In this document: positions 53,386-60,900 of the stretch, piece after piece | Numbering within the stretch: the first letter of the stretch is position 1 | How the letters are laid out: each line of letters begins with the position of its first letter | Assembly: GCF_006538745.1 (NCBI RefSeq) | Contig: NZ_BJLR01000030.1 | Span: forward strand, 62,001 to 126,000 | Direction of reading: 5' to 3' | Length of the DNA: 64,000 bases | Source: Cellulomonas cellasea | GTDB taxonomy: Bacteria; Actinomycetota; Actinomycetes; Actinomycetales; Cellulomonadaceae | The notes under the pieces: generated by a model | What the model was told of the DNA's origin: nothing | What the model saw: only the letters and a program-made list of their open reading frames with translations | Databases searched by the model: none | Made by a program: the position numbers and the translations under genes

Positions 53386-54383
53386 GCTCCTGCGGGTGCG
53401 GCGGAGAGGAGCTCGGCCGGTCGGTCGGGGGCGGGCACGCGGGCCGCGCGGCGCGCGGTCGTAGGCAGCCGGGGGTCGAGGACCGGGTGGACGAGGTCGA
53501 CGACGAGGTTGACGGCGACGAAGACGACCGCGGCGAGCAGCACGATGCCCTGCACCACGGGGAGGTCCTGCGCACCGACCGACGTCGCGGTGAGCCGCCC
53601 GAGCCCGGCGCGCGAGAACACGGTCTCGGTCACGACGGCGCCCGAGAGCAGCCCGCCGACGACGAGCCCGGTCATGGTCAGCGCGGGCAGCGCGGCGTTG
53701 CGCAGCACGTGCCCGAGGTGCACGCGCGTCGGTCCGGCGCCCTTGGCCCACGCGGTGTCGACGAACGGCTCGCGCAGCGTCCGGCGCAGGCTCGCGGACA
53801 GCACCTGGGCGACGACGGCACCGGTCGGTAGCGCGAGCGTCAGCGCCGGCAGCACGAGCGAGGCCGGTCCCTTCTGCCCCACGGCCGGGAACAGGGGGAA
53901 CGTGAACGAGAAGAGCTGCACGAGCGCGAGCCCGAACCAGAACGACGGGACCGCGACGCCGAGGGGCGGCAGGGCGAGCAGCAGACCCGCGAGCACGCGG
54001 TGGCGGGTCGCGTGCGCCCCGACGGCCAGCCCGCCGCCGACGACGAGCGCGACGAGGAGCCCCGCGGCGGCGATCTGGACGGTCGGCCCGACGGCCTCGC
54101 CGAGCAGCTCGGTGACCGGCCGCCCGGTCGCGACCGACCGCCCGAGGTCGCCGGTCAGCACCTGCCCGAGGCGGTGCACGTACTGGGCGGGCAGCGGTCG
54201 GTCGAAGCCGTACTCGGCGCGCACCGCGTCGAGCTGCTCCGGTGTGACGTCCGAGCTGTCGCCGCCGACGAGCGCCGAGACGGGGTCGCCCGGCAGCGCG
54301 AAGAGCACGAGGAACGACACGGTGTAGGCGGCCCACAGCACGCCGAGCGCCTGCGCGACGCGCACGGCGAGGTACCGCGTCAC
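53382..54383 (-). CDS. ABC transporter permease, DppB-like
   Basis: First gene of the operon, 333 residues, six helices. It opens VTRYLAVRVAQALGVLWAAYTVSFLVLFALPGDPV, the hallmark of DppB-type permeases. Later: GLGRLTATSVGAQDLPVVQGIVL and a C-terminal NLVVDLVHPVLDPRL. GTG at 54383 starts exactly at the family N-terminus, although the frame is open further to 54605. The 284-bp leader between the riboswitch and this start holds a short Cys-Cys leader ORF. GTGA overlap couples it to the next permease. Confidence 0.92.
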   Translation of the reverse strand: MTRYLAVRVAQALGVLWAAYTVSFLVLFALPGDPVSALVGGDSSDVTPEQLDAVRAEYGFDRPLPAQYVHRLGQVLTGDLGRSVATGRPVTELLGEAVGPTVQIAAAGLLVALVVGGGLAVGAHATRHRVLAGLLLALPPLGVAVPSFWFGLALVQLFSFTFPLFPAVGQKGPASLVLPALTLALPTGAVVAQVLSASLRRTLREPFVDTAWAKGAGPTRVHLGHVLRNAALPALTMTGLVVGGLLSGAVVTETVFSRAGLGRLTATSVGAQDLPVVQGIVLLAAVVFVAVNLVVDLVHPVLDPRLPTTARRAARVPAPDRPAELLSAAPAGA

Positions 54384-54534
54384 CGGTCGGCCCGGGGGAC
54401 GCGGGCGCCCGAGGTCGGGCGCGGGTGGGCAGGACGCGAGGACATGAGGGCTCCCTGGGTGCAGGCGGGGACGGCCGGGCCGGGTGCGCGCGAGCGGCGC
54501 GGGGCGCGCGGGGTCGCGCGCCGACGTCAGGACG

Positions 54535-54600
54535 TCAGCGACAACAGGGGGCGGCGTGGTGGACGACGGGTCGACGCGTCGCGTCGTGCAGTGCCCGCAT
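54535..54600 (-). CDS. Cys-Cys leader peptide of the dipeptide-type ABC operon
   Basis: A 21-residue ORF: MRALHDATRRPVVHHAAP followed by CCR and a TGA stop. It has an excellent GGGAGG ribosome site with 6-nt spacing. Its shape (short, Arg-rich, ending in consecutive cysteines) matches actinobacterial leader peptides that I know upstream of cysteine/sulfur genes, where ribosome pausing at Cys codons controls downstream expression. It lies between the SAM riboswitch and permease B, 150 bp before the latter. Too short for similarity alone to prove; the role is inferred from position and codons. Confidence 0.6.
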   Translation of the reverse strand: MRALHDATRRPVVHHAAPCCR

Positions 54601-54637
54601 GCCACGCCTCCCGCTCGTGCCCGGCCGCAGCCGGGGA

Positions 54638-54734
54638 CCGTGCTTGCGCCGGAGGGACCGGCGCCGGGTCGTCACCTGGAGCACCCCGCCGCACGGAGGG
54701 TTGCTGTCCGGCAAGCCAGGGCTCGTGAACCGGA
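54638..54734 (-). promoter_or_regulatory. SAM riboswitch (SAM-IV / SAM-I-like), minus strand
   Basis: Read on the minus strand: GGTTCACGAGCCC, TGGCTTGCCGGACAGCAACCC, TCCGTGCGGCGGGGTGCTCC, AGGTGACGACC, then a hairpin GCGCCGG/CCGGCGC and AAGCACGG. GAG...CAGCAACCC...GGGGTGC is the conserved core of the SAM-I/SAM-IV aptamers, and the trailing hairpin plus AAGC suits SAM-IV, known in actinobacteria. It precedes the dipeptide-type ABC operon, which would be repressed at high SAM. Boundaries approximate. Confidence 0.82.
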
Positions 54735-54795
54735 TCTCGTGACCGGGGAGAGAAATACCAGGCCGGCGCCCCGGCGCTATGGCTTCGGCCGAACT

Positions 54796-54810
54796 TCTCA
54801 CCCAATGAGA
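54796..54810. promoter_or_regulatory. Palindromic operator 1 (TCTCA-N5-TGAGA)
   Basis: TCTCACCCAATGAGA, preceded by AACT and followed by CG. It shares 16 of 18 positions or so, in reverse orientation, with operator 2 at 54859, including outer flanks. It lies about 60 bp upstream of the minus-strand riboswitch, in the common promoter zone. The cognate regulator is not in the window. Confidence 0.7.
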
Positions 54811-54838
54811 CGCGGCACGCGCCATCTCGCGTGCCGCG
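54811..54838. repeat. Perfect 11-bp inverted repeat between two operators
   Basis: CGCGGCACGCG (54811-54821) and CGCGTGCCGCG (54828-54838) around a 6-nt loop CCATCT. It lies immediately next to operator 1 and 20 bp from operator 2. Possible roles are a DNA-binding site or a terminator/insulator between divergent promoters. Confidence 0.65.
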
Positions 54839-54858
54839 ACGGCGCGCCGCGCCGCTCG

Positions 54859-54873
54859 TCTCACTCAGTGAGA
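54859..54873. promoter_or_regulatory. Palindromic operator 2 (TCTCAC-TCA-GTGAGA)
   Basis: Perfect dyad TCTCACTCAGTGAGA with flanks CG...ACTT, the mirror image of operator 1's flanks. Centre-to-centre distance to operator 1 is about 63 bp (six helical turns), which suits cooperative binding. It lies about 55 bp upstream of the plus-strand riboswitch. Confidence 0.75.
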
Positions 54874-54924
54874 ACTTCCGCACGACCCGCTGGCTTGCCG
54901 CGAACGGGTTGCTATACCTCCGCC

Positions 54925-55036
54925 GAGGTCACGAGCACCAGCACGCAGGCCCGGCTCGCTGGTCGGCAACCCCCAGTCACGGCGGGGTGCCCCGGGACAG
55001 ACCTGGCTCACCCCGCGGGGCAGAGCAAGCGTGATC
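54925..55036 (+). promoter_or_regulatory. SAM riboswitch (SAM-IV / SAM-I-like), plus strand
   Basis: Sequence blocks in order: AGGTCACGAGCACCAGC, CCCGGCTCGCTGGTCGGCAACCC, CACGGCGGGGTGCCCCGGG, ACAGACCTGG, a hairpin GCTC..CCCGCGGGG..GAGC, then AAGCGTGATCC. GAG..CCAGC...GCTGG.CGGCAACCC...GGGGTGCCCCGGG is the actinobacterial SAM-IV core. It ends 21 bp before a short ORF overlapping the flavin reductase gene, so translation or transcription of the reductase should drop when SAM is plentiful. Confidence 0.87.
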
Positions 55037-55056
55037 CACCGAACGAGGAGCCCCCG

Positions 55057-55116
55057 ATGTGCCTGACGTCCCCGACCCCGCCGGCCGCTCACCCGCTCGT
55101 GGCGGTCGCTCCGTGA
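55057..55116 (+). CDS. Short ORF coupled to the flavin reductase gene
   Basis: Nineteen residues, MCLTSPTPPAAHPLVAVAP, with Cys as the second codon. It has a strong GAGGAG ribosome site at 55045-55050 (6-nt spacing), whereas the reductase GTG that overlaps its stop (GTGA, 55113-55116) lacks one. This suggests that ribosomes reach the reductase by termination-reinitiation after translating this ORF. An alternative is that the reductase starts upstream at GTG 55059 in another frame; then this ORF would not exist. Confidence 0.5.
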   Translation: MCLTSPTPPAAHPLVAVAP

Positions 55117-55655
55117 GCGGGCGCTCGCTCGACCAGCTCGAGCGCCTGCTCGTGCAGCAGGACGAGCCGCAGCTCTCGCCCGAGCAGTACAAGGCCGTGT
55201 TCCGCCGGCACCCCGCCGGCGTCGCCGTGATCGCCTTCCAGGGCCCCGCCGGGCCGGTGGGCTTCACCGCGACGTCGGTGATCTCGGTCTCGGCCGCGCC
55301 GCCGCTGCTCGCGTTCTCCCTCGCCTCGACGTCGTCCTCGTGGCCCGCCCTGCGCGACGCCACGACTCTCGCCGTGAGCTTCCTCTCGGACGCCCAGGAC
55401 GACGTGTCCGCGCGGTTCGCGACGAGCGGGGTCGACCGGTTCGCCGACGGCGGCTGGCGCGCGCTCGCGACCGGCGAGCCGGTGATCGACGGCGCGGTCT
55501 CCTGGGTCCGTGGGCGCGTGCTCCAGCGGACCCCGGTCGGCGACAGCTACCTCGTCGCGCTGCGGGCGCTCGAGCACGGGACGGACGCCGACGCGTCGGC
55601 GCTCGTCTACCACGACCGCGCGTACCACCGGCTCGGGGACCACACCGCGATCTGA
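55113..55655 (+). CDS. Flavin reductase family protein
   Basis: FMN/FAD reductase-like protein of 180 residues (DIM6/NTAB family), which supplies reduced flavin to two-component monooxygenases. Motifs: YKAVFRRHPAGVAVIAFQGPAGPVGFTATSVISVSAAPPLLAFSL, VSFLSDAQDDVSARFA, and a C-terminal VYHDRAYHRLGDH. GTG at 55113 overlaps the upstream short ORF. It is under a SAM riboswitch, and the three luciferase-like monooxygenases on the other strand are the likely recipients of its FMNH2. Confidence 0.9.
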   Translation: MSGRSLDQLERLLVQQDEPQLSPEQYKAVFRRHPAGVAVIAFQGPAGPVGFTATSVISVSAAPPLLAFSLASTSSSWPALRDATTLAVSFLSDAQDDVSARFATSGVDRFADGGWRALATGEPVIDGAVSWVRGRVLQRTPVGDSYLVALRALEHGTDADASALVYHDRAYHRLGDHTAI

Positions 55656-55755
55656 GCCCCGCACCGGCCCTGCCCGCGTTTCCCGTCCGGGACGAGGGCA
55701 GGGCCGACGCGTGCGCCCGCGCCCCGGCCGGCCCGGCTCTCGCGCTGGCGGGGAC

Positions 55756-55797
55756 GACGACGCCGGGTGCCGCCCGAGGACGGCACCCGGCGTCGTC
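55756..55797. terminator. Bidirectional terminator between reductase and LLM operon
   Basis: Perfect 17-bp stem: GACGACGCCGGGTGCCG (55756-55772) and CGGCACCCGGCGTCGTC (55781-55797), loop of 8. It lies between the convergent reductase and LLM genes. Confidence 0.9.
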
Positions 55798-55816
55798 GAC
55801 GTGCCGGCCGCCCGCC

Positions 55817-56938
55817 TCAGGCGGCCCCGACGGGCGTGCGGGTCACGGCGGTGAAGCCCGCCGCGCGCCGGTCGTCGCGCTCGGTCCACAGGTCGGTCGA
55901 CACCTCGGCCTGCACGACCGGGACGACCTCCTCGGCGAAGCGCCGCAGGACGTCCTCCTGGTGGTGGGGCTCCAGGAGGTGGTTGATCGACACCGACTGC
56001 AGGTCGTGCCCGAAGCTCGCGTGGTAGTCGAGGATCTTCTCGACGACGCGCTCGGGCGACCCGACGAGCGCGGGCCCCCGCTCGACGGCCTCCTCGATCG
56101 TGCGGAAGCTCGTGACCTTCCCGACGGCCCCGGGCTCGTGCCGGCGCAGGTCGGCACGCGCGACCATGCCCTCGTAGATCGGGCGGAACTGCTCGATGGC
56201 CTGCTCGGTCGTGTCGGCGAGGAACAGCCCGCCCGAGCCCGAGCCGACGTACGCGTGCGCGGGGTCGTGGCCGCGCGCGGCGTACTGCTCGCGGTACCGG
56301 TCGATGAGCACGCCGTAGTTCTCGCGCGGCTGGAGGGCGTTCGCGCTCACGATCGGGTCGCCCCACCGCGCCGCGAGGTCCACGGCGAACTGCGACGTCG
56401 CCGAGCCGTGCCAGATCCGGAACGGACCGGCGAACGGCCGCGGGAGCGTCGTCGCGCGCTCGAGGTCGGGGCGGTGGCGCCCGGACCAGCTGACCTCCTC
56501 CTGGCTCAGCAGCAGGCGCAGGAGCTCGTAGTTCTCCTCGAGGTACTCGTACTGCTTGGTGATGTCGAGGCCGAGCAACGGGTACTGGAGCGTCTCGTTG
56601 CCCTTGCCGATGACGATCTCGAGGCGTCCCCGGCTGAGCTGGTCGACGGTCGCGAGGTCCTCCGCGACGCGCACGGGGTCGAGGAGCGAGAGCACCGTGA
56701 CGCCGGTGCTGAGCAGGATCCGCGACGTCCGGGCGGCGATCGCGCCGAGGATCACGGTCGGCGCCGAGGACAGCACGTCGCCCGCGTGCCGCTCGCCGAC
56801 GGCGAACGAGTCGAGCCCGACCTCCTCGGCGAGCACGGCGGTCTCGACGACGCGCGCGAGGCGGTCCGCGGGCGGCACCGCCTCGCCGGTCACGGGGTGC
56901 GGGGGGTTGAAGACGATGTCGAGCAGCTGGAAACGCAC
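55817..56938 (-). CDS. LLM-class flavin-dependent monooxygenase
   Basis: Luciferase-like TIM-barrel oxygenase, 373 residues, using FMNH2 and O2. Features: VVETAVLAEEVGLDSFAVGERHAG, TSRILLSTGVTVLSLLDPVRVAEDLATVDQLSRGRLEIVIGKG, FRIWHGSATSQFAVDLAARWGDPI and VGSPERVVEKILDYHASFGHD. GTG start. Last gene of the long minus-strand operon (24 bp after the SsuD-like gene). Substrate unknown; S- or N-containing organics are likely from the neighbours. Confidence 0.88.
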   Translation of the reverse strand: MRFQLLDIVFNPPHPVTGEAVPPADRLARVVETAVLAEEVGLDSFAVGERHAGDVLSSAPTVILGAIAARTSRILLSTGVTVLSLLDPVRVAEDLATVDQLSRGRLEIVIGKGNETLQYPLLGLDITKQYEYLEENYELLRLLLSQEEVSWSGRHRPDLERATTLPRPFAGPFRIWHGSATSQFAVDLAARWGDPIVSANALQPRENYGVLIDRYREQYAARGHDPAHAYVGSGSGGLFLADTTEQAIEQFRPIYEGMVARADLRRHEPGAVGKVTSFRTIEEAVERGPALVGSPERVVEKILDYHASFGHDLQSVSINHLLEPHHQEDVLRRFAEEVVPVVQAEVSTDLWTERDDRRAAGFTAVTRTPVGAA

Positions 56939-56963
56939 GGGGCCTCCTTCGCCGGCGGCCGGG

Positions 56964-58175
56964 TCAGCGGGTCGCCGACGCGAGCACGCCGTCGTCGGAC
57001 CCGTCGGTGCGGCCGGCGGGCTCGCCGTCGGCGTCGCCGGCAGCGCCGTCGTCGGAGGTCCGCGGGTCCGGGGTGGCCGCGGCCGCGGCGGCGTCCCGGG
57101 CGGCGACCCCCTCGCGCACGAGCGGGATGACGTGCGCGCCGAAGTCGGCGGCGTCGTCGAGCAGGTCGTAGCCGCGCGCCGAGATCACGCGCACGCCCAG
57201 GTCGTAGTAGGCGAGCAGCGCCTGCGCGACGGTCTCGGGCGTCCCGACGAGCGCGTTGGAGTTGCCGGCTCCCCCGGTGACCCGCGCGGTCGCCGTCCAC
57301 AGCGCGGTGTCGAACCGGTCGCCCTGCGCGGCGATCTCGAGGAGCCGCTGCGACCCGGCGTTCTCGGGCGCGGCGCCGGGCGTCCGCCGGCCGGGCAGAC
57401 CGCCGCTGTCGAGGCGCGCCTCGATGCGGCCGAGGATCTGCTCCGCCTTCTCCCACGCCTGCTCCTCGGTCGGCGCGATGATCGGCCGGAACGCCGCGTG
57501 GATGCGCGGCGGGGTCGCGCGGCCCGCGGCGGCGGACTCCCGGTGGATGCGCGCGATCTGCTCAGCCGTGCGGTCGAGCGGCTCGCCCCAGACCGCGAAG
57601 ATGTCCGCCTCCGCGGCGCCGACCCGGTAGGCCGCGTCCGACGATCCGCCGAACGAGATCGTCGGCGTGCGGCCATCGAACGGGGTGACGTCGAGCGCGA
57701 AGTCGCGGAACGTGTAGAACTCGCCGTCGTGGTCGAACGGCTCGCGGCTCGCCCACGCCTTCTTCACGACCCGGATGTACTCGCGGGTGCGGGCGTACCG
57801 CTCGTCCTTGGTGAGCGTGTCGCCCTCGCGCTGCTGCTCGTGGTCGGAGCCGCCGGTGATGAAGTGCACCGAGAACCGGCCGTGCGAGAGCTGGTCGAGC
57901 GTCGCGAACGACTTGGCGGCGTACGTGGGGTAGGAGACGTTCGGGCGGTGCGCGAGCAGCAGCTCGATCGACTCGGTCCGGGCCGCGACGTAGGCCGCGA
58001 GCGCGGCGGGCTCCGGTCCGCTGGACCCGTAGGCGAAGAGCACGCGGGTCCAGCCGTTGTCCTCGTGCGCGCGCACGAGGCGCTCGAGGTAGTCGGTGTC
58101 GAAGGGTGCGGTCGTGCGGGCGGCGGCCTCGGAGGCGTCGCTGGTCGTGGCGATGCCGAGGAACTCGACGGGCAT
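56964..58175 (-). CDS. LLM monooxygenase, alkanesulfonate monooxygenase (SsuD)-like
   Basis: A 403-residue LLM oxygenase resembling SsuD/MsuD, which desulfonate alkanesulfonates to aldehyde and sulfite. Visible: PVEFLGIATTSDASEA, TRVLFAYGSSGPEPAALAAYVAARTESIELLLAHRPNVSYPTYAAKSFATLDQLSHGRFSVHFITGGSD and FGGSSDAAYRVGAAEADIFAVWGEPLDRTAEQI (each part of one continuous chain). The ATG follows AGGAGACCCCC. The last 35 residues are an Asp/Gly-rich extension not typical of the family. Second-to-last in the operon. Confidence 0.88.
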   Translation of the reverse strand: MPVEFLGIATTSDASEAAARTTAPFDTDYLERLVRAHEDNGWTRVLFAYGSSGPEPAALAAYVAARTESIELLLAHRPNVSYPTYAAKSFATLDQLSHGRFSVHFITGGSDHEQQREGDTLTKDERYARTREYIRVVKKAWASREPFDHDGEFYTFRDFALDVTPFDGRTPTISFGGSSDAAYRVGAAEADIFAVWGEPLDRTAEQIARIHRESAAAGRATPPRIHAAFRPIIAPTEEQAWEKAEQILGRIEARLDSGGLPGRRTPGAAPENAGSQRLLEIAAQGDRFDTALWTATARVTGGAGNSNALVGTPETVAQALLAYYDLGVRVISARGYDLLDDAADFGAHVIPLVREGVAARDAAAAAATPDPRTSDDGAAGDADGEPAGRTDGSDDGVLASATR

Positions 58176-58261
58176 GGGGGTCTCCTGACGGGTCGGGCGG
58201 GGACGGGCGGGGATGCGGGCTGGAGGGTTGGGGCGTGGGGGGTGTGCGGGACGGTCGGGGC

Positions 58262-59533
58262 TCAGCGCGCGAACGCGTCCGCGACCGCGGGCGCACCGGC
58301 CGAGAGCCCCCACGCACCCGCGAGCAGCTCGAAGGACCGCACGGTGTCGCGCTTGTCGTGCGTGACGGTGGTGACGAGCAGCTCGTCGGCGCCGGTGACG
58401 CGCTGGAGCGTGTCGAGCCGCTCGACGACGGTGTCCGGGCCGCCGACGACGCGCGTGTCGACCCGGTCCCGCACGAGCGCGCGCGTCGCGTCGTCGAGCT
58501 CGTGCCACGGCGCCGTCGTGCCCGGGCGCGGGTAGGCGACCGCCCCGGAGCCGCTCGTGCGGATCGAGCGCACCCAGGCCGGGAACGGCTCCGCGAGCCG
58601 CTGCGCGTGCGCGTCGTCGGCCGCCACGAGCACGTCGGCGGAGACGAGGACGTACGGCGCGGGGAGCACCCCGGGCCGGAACGCCGCCCGGTACGCCGCG
58701 ACGGTCTCGAGCGTCGAGGACGGGCTCACGTGGTAGTTGGCGGCGAGCGGCAGCCCGAGCTCGCCCGCGACGCGCGCGCTCTCCCCGGGGCTCGATGCGA
58801 GGACCCACAGGTCGAACGCGGCACCCTCGGCGGGCGGGCTCACGTAGGGGGTGCCGTCGGCGTCGCGGTACGTCCCGGCGCGCAGCCCGAGCACGAGCTC
58901 GAGCTCGTCGCGCAGCGAGGCGGGCGCCCGGCTCGCGCCGATCACGCGCTTCTGCGCGAGGAGGCGCTCGCGGAACGCGGAGTCGTTCAGGTCGACCGGC
59001 GGCGGCGCGGGGACGGGCAGGCCGTCGACGACGCGCGCCTCGACGGGCGGACGCGGCGGCGGGGGCGGCGCGGTGCCGTCCGCGGGCGGCGGGCTGAACG
59101 CGCGCCCGACGCCGAGGTCGACCCGTCCCGGGTGCAGCGCGGCGACGGAGCCGAACTGCTCGGCCGCGACGAGCGGGCTGGTGGTGCTGAGCAGGATGGC
59201 GCCCGAGCCGACGCGCAGCCGACGTGTGCGGTCCGCGGCGAGCGCGGCCAGCACCGCGGGGGCGGCGGACGCGACGCCCGGCGCCAGGTGGTGCTCGGCG
59301 AACCAGAGCCGGTGGTAGCCGAGCGCGTCCGCGGCGACCGCGAGGTCGATGCTCGCGCGGATCGCGTGCTGGCCGGTCGAGCCCTCGCTCACGGTCGCGA
59401 GGTCGAGGATCGACAGCGGCACCCGCCGCGCGCCGGACGACGTGCGGGTGCCCCCCGGTGCACCGGCGGGTGCGGCCGTGGGTGCCGTCGGGGTGGCCGT
59501 GGGTGCCGTCGGGGCGGCGGTCGTGCTGGTCAT
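58262..59533 (-). CDS. LLM-class oxidoreductase, MsnO8-like
   Basis: A 423-residue luciferase-like protein of the MsnO8 type: VPLSILDLATVSEGSTGQHAIRASIDLAVAADALGYHRLWFAEHHL, RTRRLRVGSGAILLSTTSPLVAAEQFGSVAALHPGRVDLGVGRAF. The first ~38 residues are an unusual low-complexity Thr/Ala/Pro run with repeated PTAPTATPTAP-like units, so the natural start may be further in (near ARRVPLSILD). Substrate unknown; third LLM in the operon. Confidence 0.85.
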   Translation of the reverse strand: MTSTTAAPTAPTATPTAPTAAPAGAPGGTRTSSGARRVPLSILDLATVSEGSTGQHAIRASIDLAVAADALGYHRLWFAEHHLAPGVASAAPAVLAALAADRTRRLRVGSGAILLSTTSPLVAAEQFGSVAALHPGRVDLGVGRAFSPPPADGTAPPPPPRPPVEARVVDGLPVPAPPPVDLNDSAFRERLLAQKRVIGASRAPASLRDELELVLGLRAGTYRDADGTPYVSPPAEGAAFDLWVLASSPGESARVAGELGLPLAANYHVSPSSTLETVAAYRAAFRPGVLPAPYVLVSADVLVAADDAHAQRLAEPFPAWVRSIRTSGSGAVAYPRPGTTAPWHELDDATRALVRDRVDTRVVGGPDTVVERLDTLQRVTGADELLVTTVTHDKRDTVRSFELLAGAWGLSAGAPAVADAFAR

Positions 59534-59627
59534 CGGTGGTCCTGTCGTCGCTGGTGCAGGGGTGCGCGGGCCGCGGCGCGCGGGCGCCGGCCGCTGGGGG
59601 GTGCGCCGCGGGCACCCGGTGGGCGGG

Positions 59628-60812
59628 TCACGTGCGCGCCGCCGCTGCGGGCTGCCCGGCCGGTGCGGGTCCCGCGGCGAGCCGCCCGAGCGCGAAGCGG
59701 GCCGGCGCTGCTCCGGGTGCCGAGCCCGGGTCCTCGCTCGCGAGGTCGGCGAGGACGCGGCCGACCGCGGGTGCGAACTTGAACCCGTGCCCCGAGAACC
59801 CCGCGGCGACCACGACGCGCCCGCGGCGGTCGAGCACGAAGTCGTGGTCCGGGGTCGTGGTGTACGTGCAGGAGATCGGGTCGAGCCGCTCGGGGTCGGC
59901 CCCGGGGACCCACCGCCGCACGTACTCCTGCAGCTGCGCGAGCTGCCGCGGCTCGGGGGTGAACGTCCGTCGGTCGGGGTCGGTCACCGGGCCGACGCCG
60001 TGGAAGCCGACCTTGACGCCGTCCTGCGGGCTGACGAGCCCGTAGGTCCCGCTCGGCCACGCGTGCGGGAGGGCGGGCTGGTGCGTGAACACCGGCCACG
60101 ACGCGGCGTCGGCCGCGTCGGGTCGCAGCCCGAAGTGCGCGGGCTGCTCCTGCGTGACGACGAGCGGCGGCAGCCCGCCCGTGACGGCACCGGGCGCGAG
60201 CGCGGACGTCCACGCCCCGGCCGCGAGGACCACCGACCGGGCCCGCAGCACCCCGTCGGCGGTGTGCACGTCGACGCCGTCCCCGTGCTCCTCGACGCGG
60301 TGCACCGGGGTGCGGTGGCGGGCCACCGCACCCCGGGCCGTCGCCGCGCCGAGGAGCGCCGCGACGGCCCGGTCGGCGTGCAGCCGGCCGGCGGTCGCGG
60401 GCTCGTGCAGCACGTCGCCCTCGAACCGCAGGCCCGGCCAGCGCTCGGCCGCCTCGGCCGCGGGGACCCACGCGTGCGGCACGCCGCGGGCGGTGAACGC
60501 GTCGGCCACCGCCCGCAGCTCCGGTCCGCCCTGGCTCACGCCGCCCGTGAGAGTCAGCACCTCGCCGGGGACGCCGGCCTCGTCCTCGAGCTCGCGCCAG
60601 AGGCCGAGAGCCTCCCGCGCGAGGTCGAGGTACTCGGCGGCCGCGTACGTCGTGCGGTAGATGCGCGACGTGCCGTGCGACGCCCCGCGGGCGTGGCCCG
60701 GCTCGAAGCGCTCGACGAGCACGACCTCGCGACCGCGGCGGGCGAGCTGCCACGCGGCCGCGGCGCCCATCACGCCGCCGCCGACGACCACGTGGTCGAC
60801 GCGGGTCGTCAT
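59628..60812 (-). CDS. Sarcosine oxidase / N-methyltryptophan oxidase-like flavoenzyme
   Basis: FAD-dependent amine oxidase of the monomeric sarcosine oxidase family, 394 residues. ADP-binding motif HVVVGGGVMGAAAAWQLARRG at 6-26 (GxGxxG variant), GASHGTSRIYRTTY, then ISCTYTTTPDHDFVLDRRG with the Cys near residue 300 to which FAD is covalently attached in family members, and the C-terminal AAGFSGHGFKFAPAVG. It likely oxidises an N-methyl amine or secondary amine. The context with amino-acid-type ABC and sulfur-linked oxygenases makes an S- or N-alkylated amino acid plausible. ATG start; 89 bp after the binding protein. Confidence 0.9.
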   Translation of the reverse strand: MTTRVDHVVVGGGVMGAAAAWQLARRGREVVLVERFEPGHARGASHGTSRIYRTTYAAAEYLDLAREALGLWRELEDEAGVPGEVLTLTGGVSQGGPELRAVADAFTARGVPHAWVPAAEAAERWPGLRFEGDVLHEPATAGRLHADRAVAALLGAATARGAVARHRTPVHRVEEHGDGVDVHTADGVLRARSVVLAAGAWTSALAPGAVTGGLPPLVVTQEQPAHFGLRPDAADAASWPVFTHQPALPHAWPSGTYGLVSPQDGVKVGFHGVGPVTDPDRRTFTPEPRQLAQLQEYVRRWVPGADPERLDPISCTYTTTPDHDFVLDRRGRVVVAAGFSGHGFKFAPAVGRVLADLASEDPGSAPGAAPARFALGRLAAGPAPAGQPAAAART

Positions 60813-60900
60813 CGCGCCGCCCGTCCGCTGAGGCCGGCGCCGGAGCCCGCGCCCGCGGCGAGGACCGCCGCACCCCGCCGCGAGGTCGCGCCCGCCCGGG

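Noticed and set aside
54384-54605. N-terminal extension of permease B to 54605 (MACGHC...)
   Set aside because: The family N-terminus is at GTG 54383; the extension is Pro/Arg-rich and its overlap with the leader ORF is in another frame.
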